A program made the position numbers and the translations under genes. From contig JAIQEY010000017.1 of the NCBI GenBank assembly GCA_020073565.1, positions 38,682 to 102,681 on the forward strand: 64,000 bases of DNA. Direction: 5' to 3'. Below the pieces are notes generated by a model. It did not search any database. It saw nothing but the letters and a program-made list of their open reading frames with translations, and was not told the origin of the DNA. Within the stretch, counting starts at the first letter, position 1; every line of letters begins with the position of its first letter. Positions 42,423-51,045 of the stretch are shown one piece after another. This stretch comes from Terriglobia bacterium. Its GTDB lineage: Bacteria > Acidobacteriota > Terriglobia > Terriglobales > Acidobacteriaceae.

Positions 42423-43340
42423 CTAGGCGCCGGCACTGGCTCCGCGCGCTCGCTCTTCGAACGTCTTTTTGAACGCGTCCACCACGCCGCTGTGAAATCT
42501 CCCGCCCGCCCCCGCGATAATCTCGTCCTCTGCCACTTTTGGTGAAAGCGGTTGTCCTATGTGGCCGGTGCTGGTTAGTTTCTGAAAGGTGCTGGCGACG
42601 GCCAGGATGTGCGCCTCGATCGGCACGTTGACCGTGCGAGCCCCCTGCTCCGTCACAATCTGCTCGGCCACCATGATGGGGATGACCCGCCGCAAGGAGC
42701 CACTCATGGCCTGGGCGCGCGGATCGGGTGCCCGGCGCCTGCGGAAACTCGCAACGATCTCGTCTCGATTCATGTCCGCGGCCTTGTACAGCATGTCGTT
42801 GCCGATGCCAAGCTTGCTCATGTCGCGCAGCAGGATCGCCGAGCGCATCAGTTCGATGCGATCGGACCCGAGGCCCATCGTGTCGGCAATCTGGATCGCG
42901 AGGTGCAGGACGCGCTGGTTCTCACCCTGGCTGTACTTTTCGTTTTCGATGAAATGTTGCAGCACCACCAGCAGGCCGCTGAAGCTGTCGCGGATGTCGT
43001 TGGTCATGGCCTGCTTACGCTCATAAAGTGTGCCCATCGCGTAGCTGGTGACGGCCAGGATGCCCGCCCAGATAGCAAAGTTGAAAAGCCTCTCCTGCGG
43101 CAGCGCCAGAGTGCGATGTGCAGGCATCAAGTTGCCGAGAAAATTCAGAAGGATGACCAGGAAGACGCAGGCAAGAGCGGTCAGCGTGGCGTGCCGGCGT
43201 CCGAAGTGATAGGCCGAGTAAACCGCAGGCAGGAAATAGAAACAGAGCGCCATGGGCAGCGACTCGGCGAAGTACTGCAGTGTTCCCGCGATCAGGAACA
43301 GCGACAGCAGCAGAACAAGTTCTTTGTTGACTTTATTCAT
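42423..43340 (-). CDS. Membrane protein with degenerate HD-GYP-like domain
   Basis: About 305 residues from ATG 43340 (an upstream ATG at 43385 is possible; neither has a clear ribosome site). Four to five helices occupy residues 5-125 (LVLLLSLFLIAGTLQYFAE, CFYFLPAVYSAYHFG and others). The cytoplasmic half follows the HD-GYP pattern (NQRVLHLAIQIADTMGLGSDRIELMRSAILLRDMSKLGIGNDMLY in pieces). The HD diad expected in LLHDiGK reads LLRDMSK, and the first histidine position is asparagine. Metal-dependent c-di-GMP hydrolysis is thus unlikely, and a sensory or binding role is more plausible. It is convergent with the acyl-activating gene and downstream of the phosphate-transport pair. Confidence 0.65.
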   Translation of the reverse strand: MNKVNKELVLLLSLFLIAGTLQYFAESLPMALCFYFLPAVYSAYHFGRRHATLTALACVFLVILLNFLGNLMPAHRTLALPQERLFNFAIWAGILAVTSYAMGTLYERKQAMTNDIRDSFSGLLVVLQHFIENEKYSQGENQRVLHLAIQIADTMGLGSDRIELMRSAILLRDMSKLGIGNDMLYKAADMNRDEIVASFRRRRAPDPRAQAMSGSLRRVIPIMVAEQIVTEQGARTVNVPIEAHILAVASTFQKLTSTGHIGQPLSPKVAEDEIIAGAGGRFHSGVVDAFKKTFEERARGASAGA

Positions 43341-43442
43341 CGTGTCGATGCCAGTGTCCCAAGGAGAAGGGGACCCTCGATACATGGTCGTTCACGCGCG
43401 GGTCGACGCAAAGTTACTGACGTAATGCCGGCAGGCTGACAG

Positions 43443-44486
43443 TTAGGGCTGAAACAGGTGGATGACCCAATAGGTGGCGCCGGCCATAAGGGCCGAAGCT
43501 GGGATAGTCACGATCCAGGCCCAGACGATGCGGGCTGCCACCCCCCAGCGCACGGCAGAAAAGCGCTGCACGGACCCCACTCCGACGATGGCGCCGGTGA
43601 TGGTGTGGGTGGTGGAAACGGGAATGCCGGCGAGCGCGGTACCAAACAAAGTGATTGCACCAGCGGTCTCCGCACAGAAGCCTCCGACCGGTTTGAGCTT
43701 GGTTATCTTCTGACCCATGGTTTGGACGATGCGCCACCCGCCGAAATAGGTTCCCGCGGCAATGGCGGCATGGGCGGAGAGGATGATCGGCCAGTGCAGG
43801 TGCCCCCAGCTGGCGAGCATATCTTCCTTGCTCATGAAGCCCGCCGTGTAGAGGGCACCCGCGATGATGCCCATGGTTTTCTGCGCATCGTTGCCGCCGT
43901 GGCCGAGGCTATAGCAGGCGGCAGACAGCAGCTGCAGCTTGCGAAACCAGGTGTCAACCTGCTGGGGGGCTTTGTTTCGCAGCAACCAATGCACACCCGT
44001 CATGAAGCCCAGCCCGAGGACCAACCCCATGATGGGCGCGACCACGATGAAGATCAGGGTCTTATACCAACCGCCCGCGACGATAACCGACGGGGCCGAA
44101 CGCCAGCCGGTATGGATGGCGGCGTGCATCATTGCAGCGCCCGCATAGCCACCGATCAGCGCGTGAGACGAGGAAGTCGGCAGGCCCCACCACCAGGTCA
44201 GCAGATCCCACACGATGGCGCCGAACAGCCCGCCCAAAACGACGTACTGATCGACATGGTCCAGGCGAATCATCCCGCGCCCAATGGTTTTCGCGACGGC
44301 GGTGCCGAGTATAAAAGCAGCCAGAAAATTGAAGACCGCAGCCCAGACGACGGCGAGTTTGGGAGAAAGCACTCGGGTCGAGACCACGGTTGCGATGCTG
44401 TTGGCGGCATCGTGAAAGCCGTTGAGGAAATCGAAAATCAGCGCGACCAGGATAGTGATGACGACCAGCAGGACTTCCGGGTTCAC
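43443..44486 (-). CDS. pit: Low-affinity inorganic phosphate transporter (Pit)
   Basis: A 347-residue PiT-family symporter with the duplicated signature: first copy FDFLNGFHDAANSIATVVSTR, second copy GGNDAQKTMGIIAGAL in the C-terminal half, plus LPTSSSHALIGG and IPVSTTHTITGAIVGVG. It starts with GTG behind AAGGAG. Moves phosphate as a metal-phosphate complex driven by protons. It follows the DUF47 gene by 48 bp; this pairing is conserved in many bacteria, and the DUF47 protein is thought to modulate Pit. Confidence 0.93.
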   Translation of the reverse strand: MNPEVLLVVITILVALIFDFLNGFHDAANSIATVVSTRVLSPKLAVVWAAVFNFLAAFILGTAVAKTIGRGMIRLDHVDQYVVLGGLFGAIVWDLLTWWWGLPTSSSHALIGGYAGAAMMHAAIHTGWRSAPSVIVAGGWYKTLIFIVVAPIMGLVLGLGFMTGVHWLLRNKAPQQVDTWFRKLQLLSAACYSLGHGGNDAQKTMGIIAGALYTAGFMSKEDMLASWGHLHWPIILSAHAAIAAGTYFGGWRIVQTMGQKITKLKPVGGFCAETAGAITLFGTALAGIPVSTTHTITGAIVGVGSVQRFSAVRWGVAARIVWAWIVTIPASALMAGATYWVIHLFQP

Positions 44487-44534
44487 CTGGACTCGCTCCT
44501 TGCGGCTGGCAGTGGCATGGAAGTGGATCGGAAC

Positions 44535-45149
44535 TTATGCGCTCTTGAGAACGATCGCTTCCAGCACGTTGGCGGCGTCTTCGGCCTTGTCGGTTGCGAC
44601 TTCCAGAACCTCATAAAGTTCCTTCATCTTGATGAGATGGATGGGGTCTTTCTCGGTGTCGAACAGCGCGCCGATGGCCTTGCGGCTCACCTGATCGGCC
44701 TCGTCCTCGAGGCGATTGACCTCGTCACAGTGCTGGATGACGCCGTTGTTCTTTTCCAGTAGTGATACGCCGCGCGCCAATTCCTCGCTCTGCAATACGA
44801 TGATGCCAGCGAGTTCCGCAGCCGCGACGGGGGGCTGCTGGATCTTGTACATGACGAGCCGCGTGGCCGCCGCATTCACGAAGTCCAGAACGTCGTCGAG
44901 CGAGGAGGCGAGGCGGTGAATATCCTCACGATCGAAGGGCGTAATAAAGGTCGTGTTCAGCTTGCTGATAATGGCGTGGGTCGCCTTGTCGCCCCGGTGC
45001 TCGATGTCCTGGACCTGTGCAACCCGTTTCTCAAGGTCATGGGGATCTTCCAGGATGCTGCGCAGCAAGCGCGCCCCTTCATTCATGGCGGTCGAGAGTT
45101 CGGCGAAGAGGTCAAAAAACTTGGTATCGCGGGGAAGAAAGCGAATCAT
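44535..45149 (-). CDS. DUF47 / PhoU-like regulator of Pit
   Basis: A 204-residue soluble, all-alpha protein with PhoU-like bundle segments: MIRFLPRDTKFFDLFAELS at the N-terminus, EHRGDKATHAIISKLNTTFITPFDREDIH in the centre (metal-binding E/D pattern) and VTRLEDEAD-type LEDEADQVSRKAIGALF near the end. These are hallmarks of the DUF47 family that accompanies PiT transporters. First gene of the two-gene unit. The 354-bp upstream gap contains no other gene. Confidence 0.92.
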   Translation of the reverse strand: MIRFLPRDTKFFDLFAELSTAMNEGARLLRSILEDPHDLEKRVAQVQDIEHRGDKATHAIISKLNTTFITPFDREDIHRLASSLDDVLDFVNAAATRLVMYKIQQPPVAAAELAGIIVLQSEELARGVSLLEKNNGVIQHCDEVNRLEDEADQVSRKAIGALFDTEKDPIHLIKMKELYEVLEVATDKAEDAANVLEAIVLKSA

Positions 45150-45503
45150 GACACCGTTACTTGTTTAAGGTTGAGGACGGGGTAATATCTCACGCCGGGT
45201 GAGCCGGGCGCAAGGATGATGGAGAGGCGGTAGGACCGTTTTCAAGTCGGCGACATTCCTCGCACGAGCGCTCCAATTGAGCTAACCCGTAGGCCCGTCA
45301 CTCCGGATCTCGAGCTGGGCGCCTCCCTCAAGCAGACTTGGCTAAGCCGACAAAGAACGGCTTGGTGTAGAATTCACGCCGCGAACTCAACAGAATCTTT
45401 GACTCCTACGGGGGCCTGGAAGTTATTCAGTTCACCACCCGCAAATTCGTTGCAAGGACACCTATGCGGTGCTGGAAATCCATATGCCGAGGGGAGCGCT
45501 ATT
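45150..45503. other. Intergenic gap with tRNA-like but non-functional sequence
   Basis: This divergent gap between the DUF47 and Tricorn genes holds no gene. On the minus strand around 45298-45225, GGGTTAGCTCAATTGGAGCGC resembles a tRNA D-arm and ACTTGAAAACGG an anticodon loop, but no cloverleaf can be built. TAGAAT at 45368 is a possible -10 without a matching -35. Confidence 0.4.
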
Positions 45504-48500
45504 ATGCCGAACGACCAAACAAGCAGGCAGGGACTGAAAAAAACGCAGCGTCTCTTGCGGGCGTGCGCCGGAATGGTGCTGTTCGTCGGGAGTGCATTAG
45601 GTCCGGCGCTTGCCCAAGCGCAGAAGCCTCTGCTGTTGCGCGACCCTTCGATCAGCAAGACCCAAATCGCGTTCAGCTACGCGGGCAGCATCTGGATTGC
45701 CAACCGCGACGGCAGCAATCTTCACCGCCTGACCAGCGGCGGCCACGAAGGCAACCCCACCTTCTCGCCCGACGGCTCACTCATCGCCTTCACGGGCGCC
45801 TACGACGGCACGCGCAGCGTGTACGTGGTACCCGCTGCCGGGGGCGAACCGCGGCAACTAACCTATCACCCGGCCGACGCGGAAGTTGCGGGGTGGACCC
45901 CGGACGGTAAGCGCGTCGTCTTCATTTCGGAGCGAACGGCTTTTGCCCGTGGCGTCGCCCAACTCTTTACCGTGCCTGTCGAAGGCGGCTTCGCGACCCA
46001 AATGCCCCTGGCGCGGGCTTCCGAGGGTTCCTTCTCTCCCGGCGGAACTCGCTTCGCCTATGTTCCGAACGTCCAGTGGCAGCGCGCCTGGAAGCGCTAC
46101 CGGGGCGGGCAAACCAAGGCCATCTGGATCGCCAACCTTGCTGACTCGAGCACACAGACCACCATCCCTCGCGACAATTCCAACGATTTCAATCCCATGT
46201 GGGTTGGCGACACGATTTATTTCCTGTCCGACCGCAACGGAGCCGTGACCCTTTTCGTTTACGATTTGCAATCGCAGCAGGTAAAGCAAGTCGTCAAGAA
46301 CGACGGCCTCGACATCAAGTCGGCCGCCGCCGCGTCCGATGCTATCGCCTACGAGCAGTTTGGAACACTTCACCTGCTGGATCTTGCTTCGGGCAGCGAT
46401 CAGGCGCTCGACATTCGTCCCGTTGGCGATCTTGCCGAAGTGCGGCCCCACTTCCAGAAAATTGAACCGAAGCGCATCGGGTCCGCGGTGATTTCCCCGA
46501 CCGGCGCCCGCGCGGCATTCGGCGTGCGGGGCGAGATTCTGACCGTGCCCGCCGAAAAGGGCGACATCCGCAACCTGACCAACACCACCGACGTAGTCGA
46601 GCGGGATCCCGCATGGTCGCCCGACGGAAAATCGATCGCCTACTTTTCCGACGAGTCGGGCGAATATGCGCTGCACATCCGCGAGCAAAGCGGCCTGGGC
46701 GAGGTCCGCAAGATCGACCTGGGTAAGCCTCCCACCTTCCATTACTCGCCCAGGTGGTCGCCTGACTCAAAGAAGATCGCATACAGCGACAAGCGCCTGA
46801 GTGTCTGGTACGTGGACCTTGAGAGAAAAATTCCTGTGCGCGTCGATACCGACACGTACACCGACCCTTTTAACCGCAGCCTGCAAACAGCCTGGTCCCC
46901 GGACAGCCGCTGGATCGCGTACACCAAGCAACTGCGAAGTCACCTGCACGCCGTGTTTGCCTATTCGCTGGAGCAGGCGAAGAGTTATCAACTGACCGAT
47001 GGCATGAGCGACGCGCTCTTTGTCGCGTTCGACAAGGAAGGAAAATATTTGTACTTCACCGCCAGCACCGACACCGCTTTGAATACCGGCTGGCTCGATA
47101 TGACCAGCCTGCTACACCCCGTAACCCGCAGCGTCTACGTCATGGTGCTCAAGAAGGACGAAGCTTCGCCCCTGGCTCCGGAGAGTGACGAGGAAAAAGG
47201 CAAAGAGGCTGAAAAAGCCGATGCGGACAAGAAGTCAGAGAAAGATAAGAGCAAGGACAAAGACGCGGACAAGGACAAAGAAAAAACCAAAGAAGAAAAA
47301 CAGGTGACGGTCGAGATTGATCTGGAAAACATCAGCCAGCGCATACTCGCTCTGCCCATTCCGCCTCGGAACTACTACGGGTTGCGTGCGGGAAAGGCGG
47401 GCGTTCTGTTTCTGGGCGAAGGCCCTGCGGTCGATCCCATCGACTCCGACGACTTCGGTCCGTCCGTAAAGGTGCACAAGTTTGAGCTGAAGACACGCAA
47501 AACCGAACAGATTCTTGACGGCGTGACTGCCTTCGATCTTTCCTTCAACGGCGAAAAAATGCTGTATGCCAAGCAGACCCAATGGTTCATTGCGCCGGCT
47601 GCGAAACCCGCTGAAGGACCTCCGCAGCCCGGCCAGGGTGGACCCTTGAAACTCGACTCCATGGAGGTCTATGCCGATCCCCCGGTTGAGTGGAAGCACA
47701 TGTATCAACAGGTGTGGCGCGACGAGCGCGACTTTCTCTACGATCCCGGTCTGCATGGGCTGAACCTCGAAGCCGCAAAAAAGAAGTACGAGCCTTACCT
47801 CGACAATCTCGCCAGCCGCGATGACCTGAATTACCTGTTCACCGAGATGTTAGGCGATATTACCGTGGGCCACATGTTTGTCGGCGGCGGCGACGCGCCC
47901 GAACCCAAGCGCGTCAAGACCGGACTGCTGGGCGCGGACTATGTCATTGACAGCGGTCGCTACCGCTTCGCCCGCATCTACAACGGAGAAAACTGGAACC
48001 CCAAGCTGCTGGCCCCGCTCACGCAGCCGGGAGTAAATGTGAAGACCGGCGAGTATCTGCTGGCGGTGAATGGCCGCGACGTACGCCCTCCACGCGACGT
48101 CTACAGTTACTTCGCGGAGACCGCCGGCCAGCAGGTGGTACTAAGAGTCGGCGCCAAGGCCGACGGCAGCGGCTCGCGCGACGTCACCGTGGTTCCGGTC
48201 GCTGACGAAACCGGGCTTCGCAACTATGCCTGGATCGAAGACAATCGCCGCAAAGTCGACGAACTGACCGGCGGCCGCGTCGCCTACATTTACCTGCCCG
48301 ACACCTACGCCGGTGGCTATACCAACTTCAACCGCTACTATTTTGCCCAGGTCGGCAAGGAAGCGGCGATTATCGATGAGCGCTACAACGGGGGCGGCGA
48401 CATTGCCGACTACATCATCGATTATCTGCGGCGACCGCTGCTGAGTTACTGGTCCATGCGCGAAGGCAAAGACATCACCACTCCCCTTGAGGCGATCTTC

Positions 48501-48896
48501 GGCCCCAAGGTGATGGTCATTAACGAGATGGCCGGCTCCGGTGGCGACGCTCTGCCCTGGATGTTTCGCAAGACGGGCATCGGGCCGCTCATTGGCAAGC
48601 GCACCTGGGGCGGCTTGGTTGGCCATTACACCAATCCCGGCGACTTACTCGATGGCGGCTTTGCCGGCACGCCCGACCTCGCCTTCTACAACACAAATGG
48701 TTCGTGGGATGTGGAGAATCACGGCGTCCCACCCGATATCGAGGTGGAATACGATCCGAAGGCGGTGCGCGAGGGACACGATCCACAATTGGAAAAAGCG
48801 GTCGAGGTGGTGATGGACCTGCTGAAGAAGAACCCGCCTCCGCCAGAGCCGCAACATCCCCCTTATCCCAACTACCACAAGAGCGGCGCGCAATAG
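45504..48896 (+). CDS. Tricorn-like S41 family serine protease
   Basis: A 1130-residue exported protease. GAGGGGAG precedes the ATG at 45504, and a signal peptide ends near LAQAQ. The N-terminal half is a beta-propeller of TolB/WD40-like repeats (NPTFSPDGSLIAFTG, DPAWSPDGKSIAYFS, SPRWSPDSKKIAYSD). At about 562-599 there is a striking lysine/glutamate/aspartate-rich stretch. The C-terminal half has a Tricorn core domain (VWRDERDFLYDPGLHGLNLEAA), a PDZ domain (about 810-900) and the S41 catalytic domain with nucleophile Ser1012 in NEMAGSGGDALPW. Homologues degrade oligopeptides. Being exported, this one would work in the periplasm, probably on peptides admitted through the propeller. Confidence 0.93.
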   Translation: MPNDQTSRQGLKKTQRLLRACAGMVLFVGSALGPALAQAQKPLLLRDPSISKTQIAFSYAGSIWIANRDGSNLHRLTSGGHEGNPTFSPDGSLIAFTGAYDGTRSVYVVPAAGGEPRQLTYHPADAEVAGWTPDGKRVVFISERTAFARGVAQLFTVPVEGGFATQMPLARASEGSFSPGGTRFAYVPNVQWQRAWKRYRGGQTKAIWIANLADSSTQTTIPRDNSNDFNPMWVGDTIYFLSDRNGAVTLFVYDLQSQQVKQVVKNDGLDIKSAAAASDAIAYEQFGTLHLLDLASGSDQALDIRPVGDLAEVRPHFQKIEPKRIGSAVISPTGARAAFGVRGEILTVPAEKGDIRNLTNTTDVVERDPAWSPDGKSIAYFSDESGEYALHIREQSGLGEVRKIDLGKPPTFHYSPRWSPDSKKIAYSDKRLSVWYVDLERKIPVRVDTDTYTDPFNRSLQTAWSPDSRWIAYTKQLRSHLHAVFAYSLEQAKSYQLTDGMSDALFVAFDKEGKYLYFTASTDTALNTGWLDMTSLLHPVTRSVYVMVLKKDEASPLAPESDEEKGKEAEKADADKKSEKDKSKDKDADKDKEKTKEEKQVTVEIDLENISQRILALPIPPRNYYGLRAGKAGVLFLGEGPAVDPIDSDDFGPSVKVHKFELKTRKTEQILDGVTAFDLSFNGEKMLYAKQTQWFIAPAAKPAEGPPQPGQGGPLKLDSMEVYADPPVEWKHMYQQVWRDERDFLYDPGLHGLNLEAAKKKYEPYLDNLASRDDLNYLFTEMLGDITVGHMFVGGGDAPEPKRVKTGLLGADYVIDSGRYRFARIYNGENWNPKLLAPLTQPGVNVKTGEYLLAVNGRDVRPPRDVYSYFAETAGQQVVLRVGAKADGSGSRDVTVVPVADETGLRNYAWIEDNRRKVDELTGGRVAYIYLPDTYAGGYTNFNRYYFAQVGKEAAIIDERYNGGGDIADYIIDYLRRPLLSYWSMREGKDITTPLEAIFGPKVMVINEMAGSGGDALPWMFRKTGIGPLIGKRTWGGLVGHYTNPGDLLDGGFAGTPDLAFYNTNGSWDVENHGVPPDIEVEYDPKAVREGHDPQLEKAVEVVMDLLKKNPPPPEPQHPPYPNYHKSGAQ

Positions 48897-48956
48897 CGCT
48901 CCGGGCAAAGGGAGGACGCGGTTTCGACGGACGGTCGGCGTGGAGGAAAGGCAACC

Positions 48957-49814
48957 ATGAAAACCAGAGTAGCGGTGGTCCTGCTGTGGGTTCTGTCGGC
49001 GTCGAGCCTGGTAGCACAGCCGGCCAAGAGCGAGTCTTTCAAGACTTCCGATGGCATCAGGATCCACTATCTTGAGGTTGGCAGCGGCCGGCCCATCGTT
49101 TTCATCCCCGGCTGGACGATGCCGGCCTGGATCTGGCAACAACAGATTGACGAGTTCTCGAAGAAGTATCACGTCATTGCCGTCGATCCACGTTCGCAAG
49201 GCGAGAGCGACAAACCGCCTTACGGCCATCTACCCGAAACGCGCGCCCGCGACTATAAGGAACTGGTCGACCACCTTGTCCTGAAGCGTCCGGTGCTTGT
49301 CGGATGGTCGATGGGGTGTGGCGAACTCATGAAATATGTCGAACAGTTCGGCAGCGAGAACATTGACGGCTTGGTGTTGGTCGACGGGTTTCTGTGGGAC
49401 GAGCCCAGCCCTGAGATGTTCGGCATGATGTCGGGATGGATGAACCAACTGCAGCAGGATCGCCAGAAACAAGCGGACGGTTTCATCCGAAGCATGTTCA
49501 AAAAGCCGCAGACGGAAGACTACTTGAAGCGCGTCATCGACGCCTCCACCCAGGTTCCGGCCGACACCGCTGCCGTACTCATCTACAACATGATTGCCGT
49601 AAAGGATTTTTCAGACGGCTTCGCGAAGATGAATCGGCCGATGCTCTTTACCTACCAGCCAGCCACGCAGCCAACCGCCGACTTTCTGAAATCGAAGCTC
49701 GGTGACAAGGTTCGACTGGAAAGATTTGACGGCGACGGGCACGCACTGTTCGTGGATGATCCCGAAAGGTTCAATCGCGTGCTCGAAGAATTCCTGCAAC
49801 GCTTGCCCAAGTGA
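48957..49814 (+). CDS. Exported alpha/beta-hydrolase
   Basis: A 285-residue protein with a signal peptide (VAVVLLWVLSASSLVAQ). The alpha/beta-hydrolase fold is shown by IVFIPGWTMPAWIWQQQ (oxyanion region), the nucleophile elbow VGWSMGCGE (serine of GxSxG at about residue 118) and the terminal histidine in FDGDGHALFVDD; the acid is probably an aspartate before it. It resembles haloperoxidase/esterase-type hydrolases. The gene follows the Tricorn-like protease by 60 bp and may be co-transcribed. Substrate unknown. Confidence 0.85.
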   Translation: MKTRVAVVLLWVLSASSLVAQPAKSESFKTSDGIRIHYLEVGSGRPIVFIPGWTMPAWIWQQQIDEFSKKYHVIAVDPRSQGESDKPPYGHLPETRARDYKELVDHLVLKRPVLVGWSMGCGELMKYVEQFGSENIDGLVLVDGFLWDEPSPEMFGMMSGWMNQLQQDRQKQADGFIRSMFKKPQTEDYLKRVIDASTQVPADTAAVLIYNMIAVKDFSDGFAKMNRPMLFTYQPATQPTADFLKSKLGDKVRLERFDGDGHALFVDDPERFNRVLEEFLQRLPK

Positions 49815-49887
49815 CGACCACAAAAAAGGCTCAAGAGGTATCCATGACCTCGGCGGCCGAAGCCGCCAATGAAAGGCAGTCCTGATC

Positions 49888-49905
49888 GCAGCGCTGAAGC
49901 GCTGC
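49888..49905. repeat. Short GCGCTTCAGCGC-type palindrome
   Basis: GCAGCGCTGAAGCGCTGC forms two 8-bp arms around GA. Its core is the complement of the palindrome in the repeats at 25881 and 30022, without the flanking GTCCCGGAGGGAC boxes. It lies between two convergent genes. Confidence 0.5.
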
Positions 49906-49932
49906 GCCACCCAAAATCGCTTGCATTCATGC

Positions 49933-50841
49933 TCACTTCGCCCGGGGATGGGTCTGGTCGTAGACCTCCATCATGTGCTTGACGGAGAGCTGAGTGTAGC
50001 GCTGGGTGGTGGCCAGGCGCTCGTGGCCGAGCAGTTCCTGGATGGCGCGCAGGTCGGCGCCTTCTTCGAGCATGTGGGTGCCGAAGGCGTGGCGCAGGGT
50101 GTGGGGATGCACGTCGGGGGAAAGGCCCTTGGCGACGGCGATGCGCTTGACGATGCGTCCGACGCTGCGGGTGGTGAGGCGGCCGCCGCGCTGGTTCACG
50201 AGCAGGGCCGAGTTGGTTTTCTTCAAAGTGGCCAGCAGTTTTTGCCGCCAGGGCAGATAGACGGCGAGTGCCGCGCTGACTGATCCACCGAACGGAACGT
50301 AGCGCTCCTTCTTTCCCTTGCCGCGAATCAGGATGGCTTCGTTGCTGATGCGAATGTCCTCGAGGTTGATGCCGACCAGTTCCGAGTTGCGGATGCCGCA
50401 ACCATACAACAGTTCGAGTATCAAGCGATCGCGCTCGGGGAAGGACGCCACTTCGGGCATCTTGCCGTCGAGCACAGAATTGACTTCTTCGATGGTAGGA
50501 ACGCGCGGCAACTTCTTGGGCAGGCGAGGCGTGGAAACTAGCTTGGCGGGATTCTGCTCGACTATGCCTTCCTGCGCCAGCCAGCGATAGAGCGATCGAA
50601 CCGCGGCCAGGGCACGGGCGACCGAGGTCTTGCTGAGTTTCCTGTCATAGAGGTGAGAGAGGAAGCCGCGGATGGCGATGTGGTCGATCGCCTTCCAGTC
50701 GCGGGAACCCATGTAGGCGGCGAATACGTCCAGGTCGCCGGCGTAGGCCTTGATAGTGTGCGCGGAGGCGTTGCGCTCGCGCAGATGGCGCAGGAATTCG
50801 TCGGTGGCGAGTTCGACAGTGGTACGGCGGTGCTCTTTCAC
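49933..50841 (-). CDS. Tyrosine recombinase, XerC-like
   Basis: A 302-residue phage-integrase-family recombinase starting with GTG. It has the N-terminal SAM-like core-binding domain ([25 protein letters not shown]) and the catalytic domain with all key residues: Arg in [11 protein letters not shown], Lys in [22 protein letters not shown] (His and Arg), His in [11 protein letters not shown] and the nucleophile Tyr in RYTQLS. Length and architecture fit chromosome-dimer resolution recombinases rather than phage integrases. A second Xer-like gene lies 204 bp upstream on the same strand. Which of the two is XerC and which XerD is by resemblance only. Confidence 0.85.
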   Translation of the reverse strand: MKEHRRTTVELATDEFLRHLRERNASAHTIKAYAGDLDVFAAYMGSRDWKAIDHIAIRGFLSHLYDRKLSKTSVARALAAVRSLYRWLAQEGIVEQNPAKLVSTPRLPKKLPRVPTIEEVNSVLDGKMPEVASFPERDRLILELLYGCGIRNSELVGINLEDIRISNEAILIRGKGKKERYVPFGGSVSAALAVYLPWRQKLLATLKKTNSALLVNQRGGRLTTRSVGRIVKRIAVAKGLSPDVHPHTLRHAFGTHMLEEGADLRAIQELLGHERLATTQRYTQLSVKHMMEVYDQTHPRAK

Positions 50842-50864
50842 AATGTGATCCAGGCGAAGAGCAA

Positions 50865-51044
50865 TTCACCACAGAGACACGGAGACACAGAGAAGAACAA
50901 CACCTCTACTTGATTGTCCTCCCGAGCGGAGCGAGGGATCTGCAGTTTTGGCGCGAGCAGAGGCACTGCGGATCCCTCACTTCGTTCGGGATGACAAGAC
51001 TTATAGAAATTGCTTTCTCCGTGCCTCCGTGCCTCTGTGGTGAA
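50865..51044. repeat. Nested inverted repeat between the two recombinase genes
   Basis: Outer arms (50865-50892 and 51017-51044) are near-complements based on TTCACCACAGAGACACGGAG. Inner arms (50915-50945 and 50966-50996) are near-complements based on TGTCATCCCGAACGAAGTGAG. A loop of about 20 nt lies at the centre. The outer right arm ends 1 bp before the stop codon of the upstream recombinase gene. Confidence 0.8.
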
Positions 51045-51045
51045 A

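Noticed and set aside
45225..45300. tRNA-like sequence on the minus strand (D-arm-like TTAGCTCAATTGGAGCGC and ACTTGAAAACGG loop)
   Set aside because: The arms cannot be combined into one cloverleaf: there is no paired acceptor stem, no TTCGA loop and no CCA end at the right distance. At most it is tRNA debris or coincidence.
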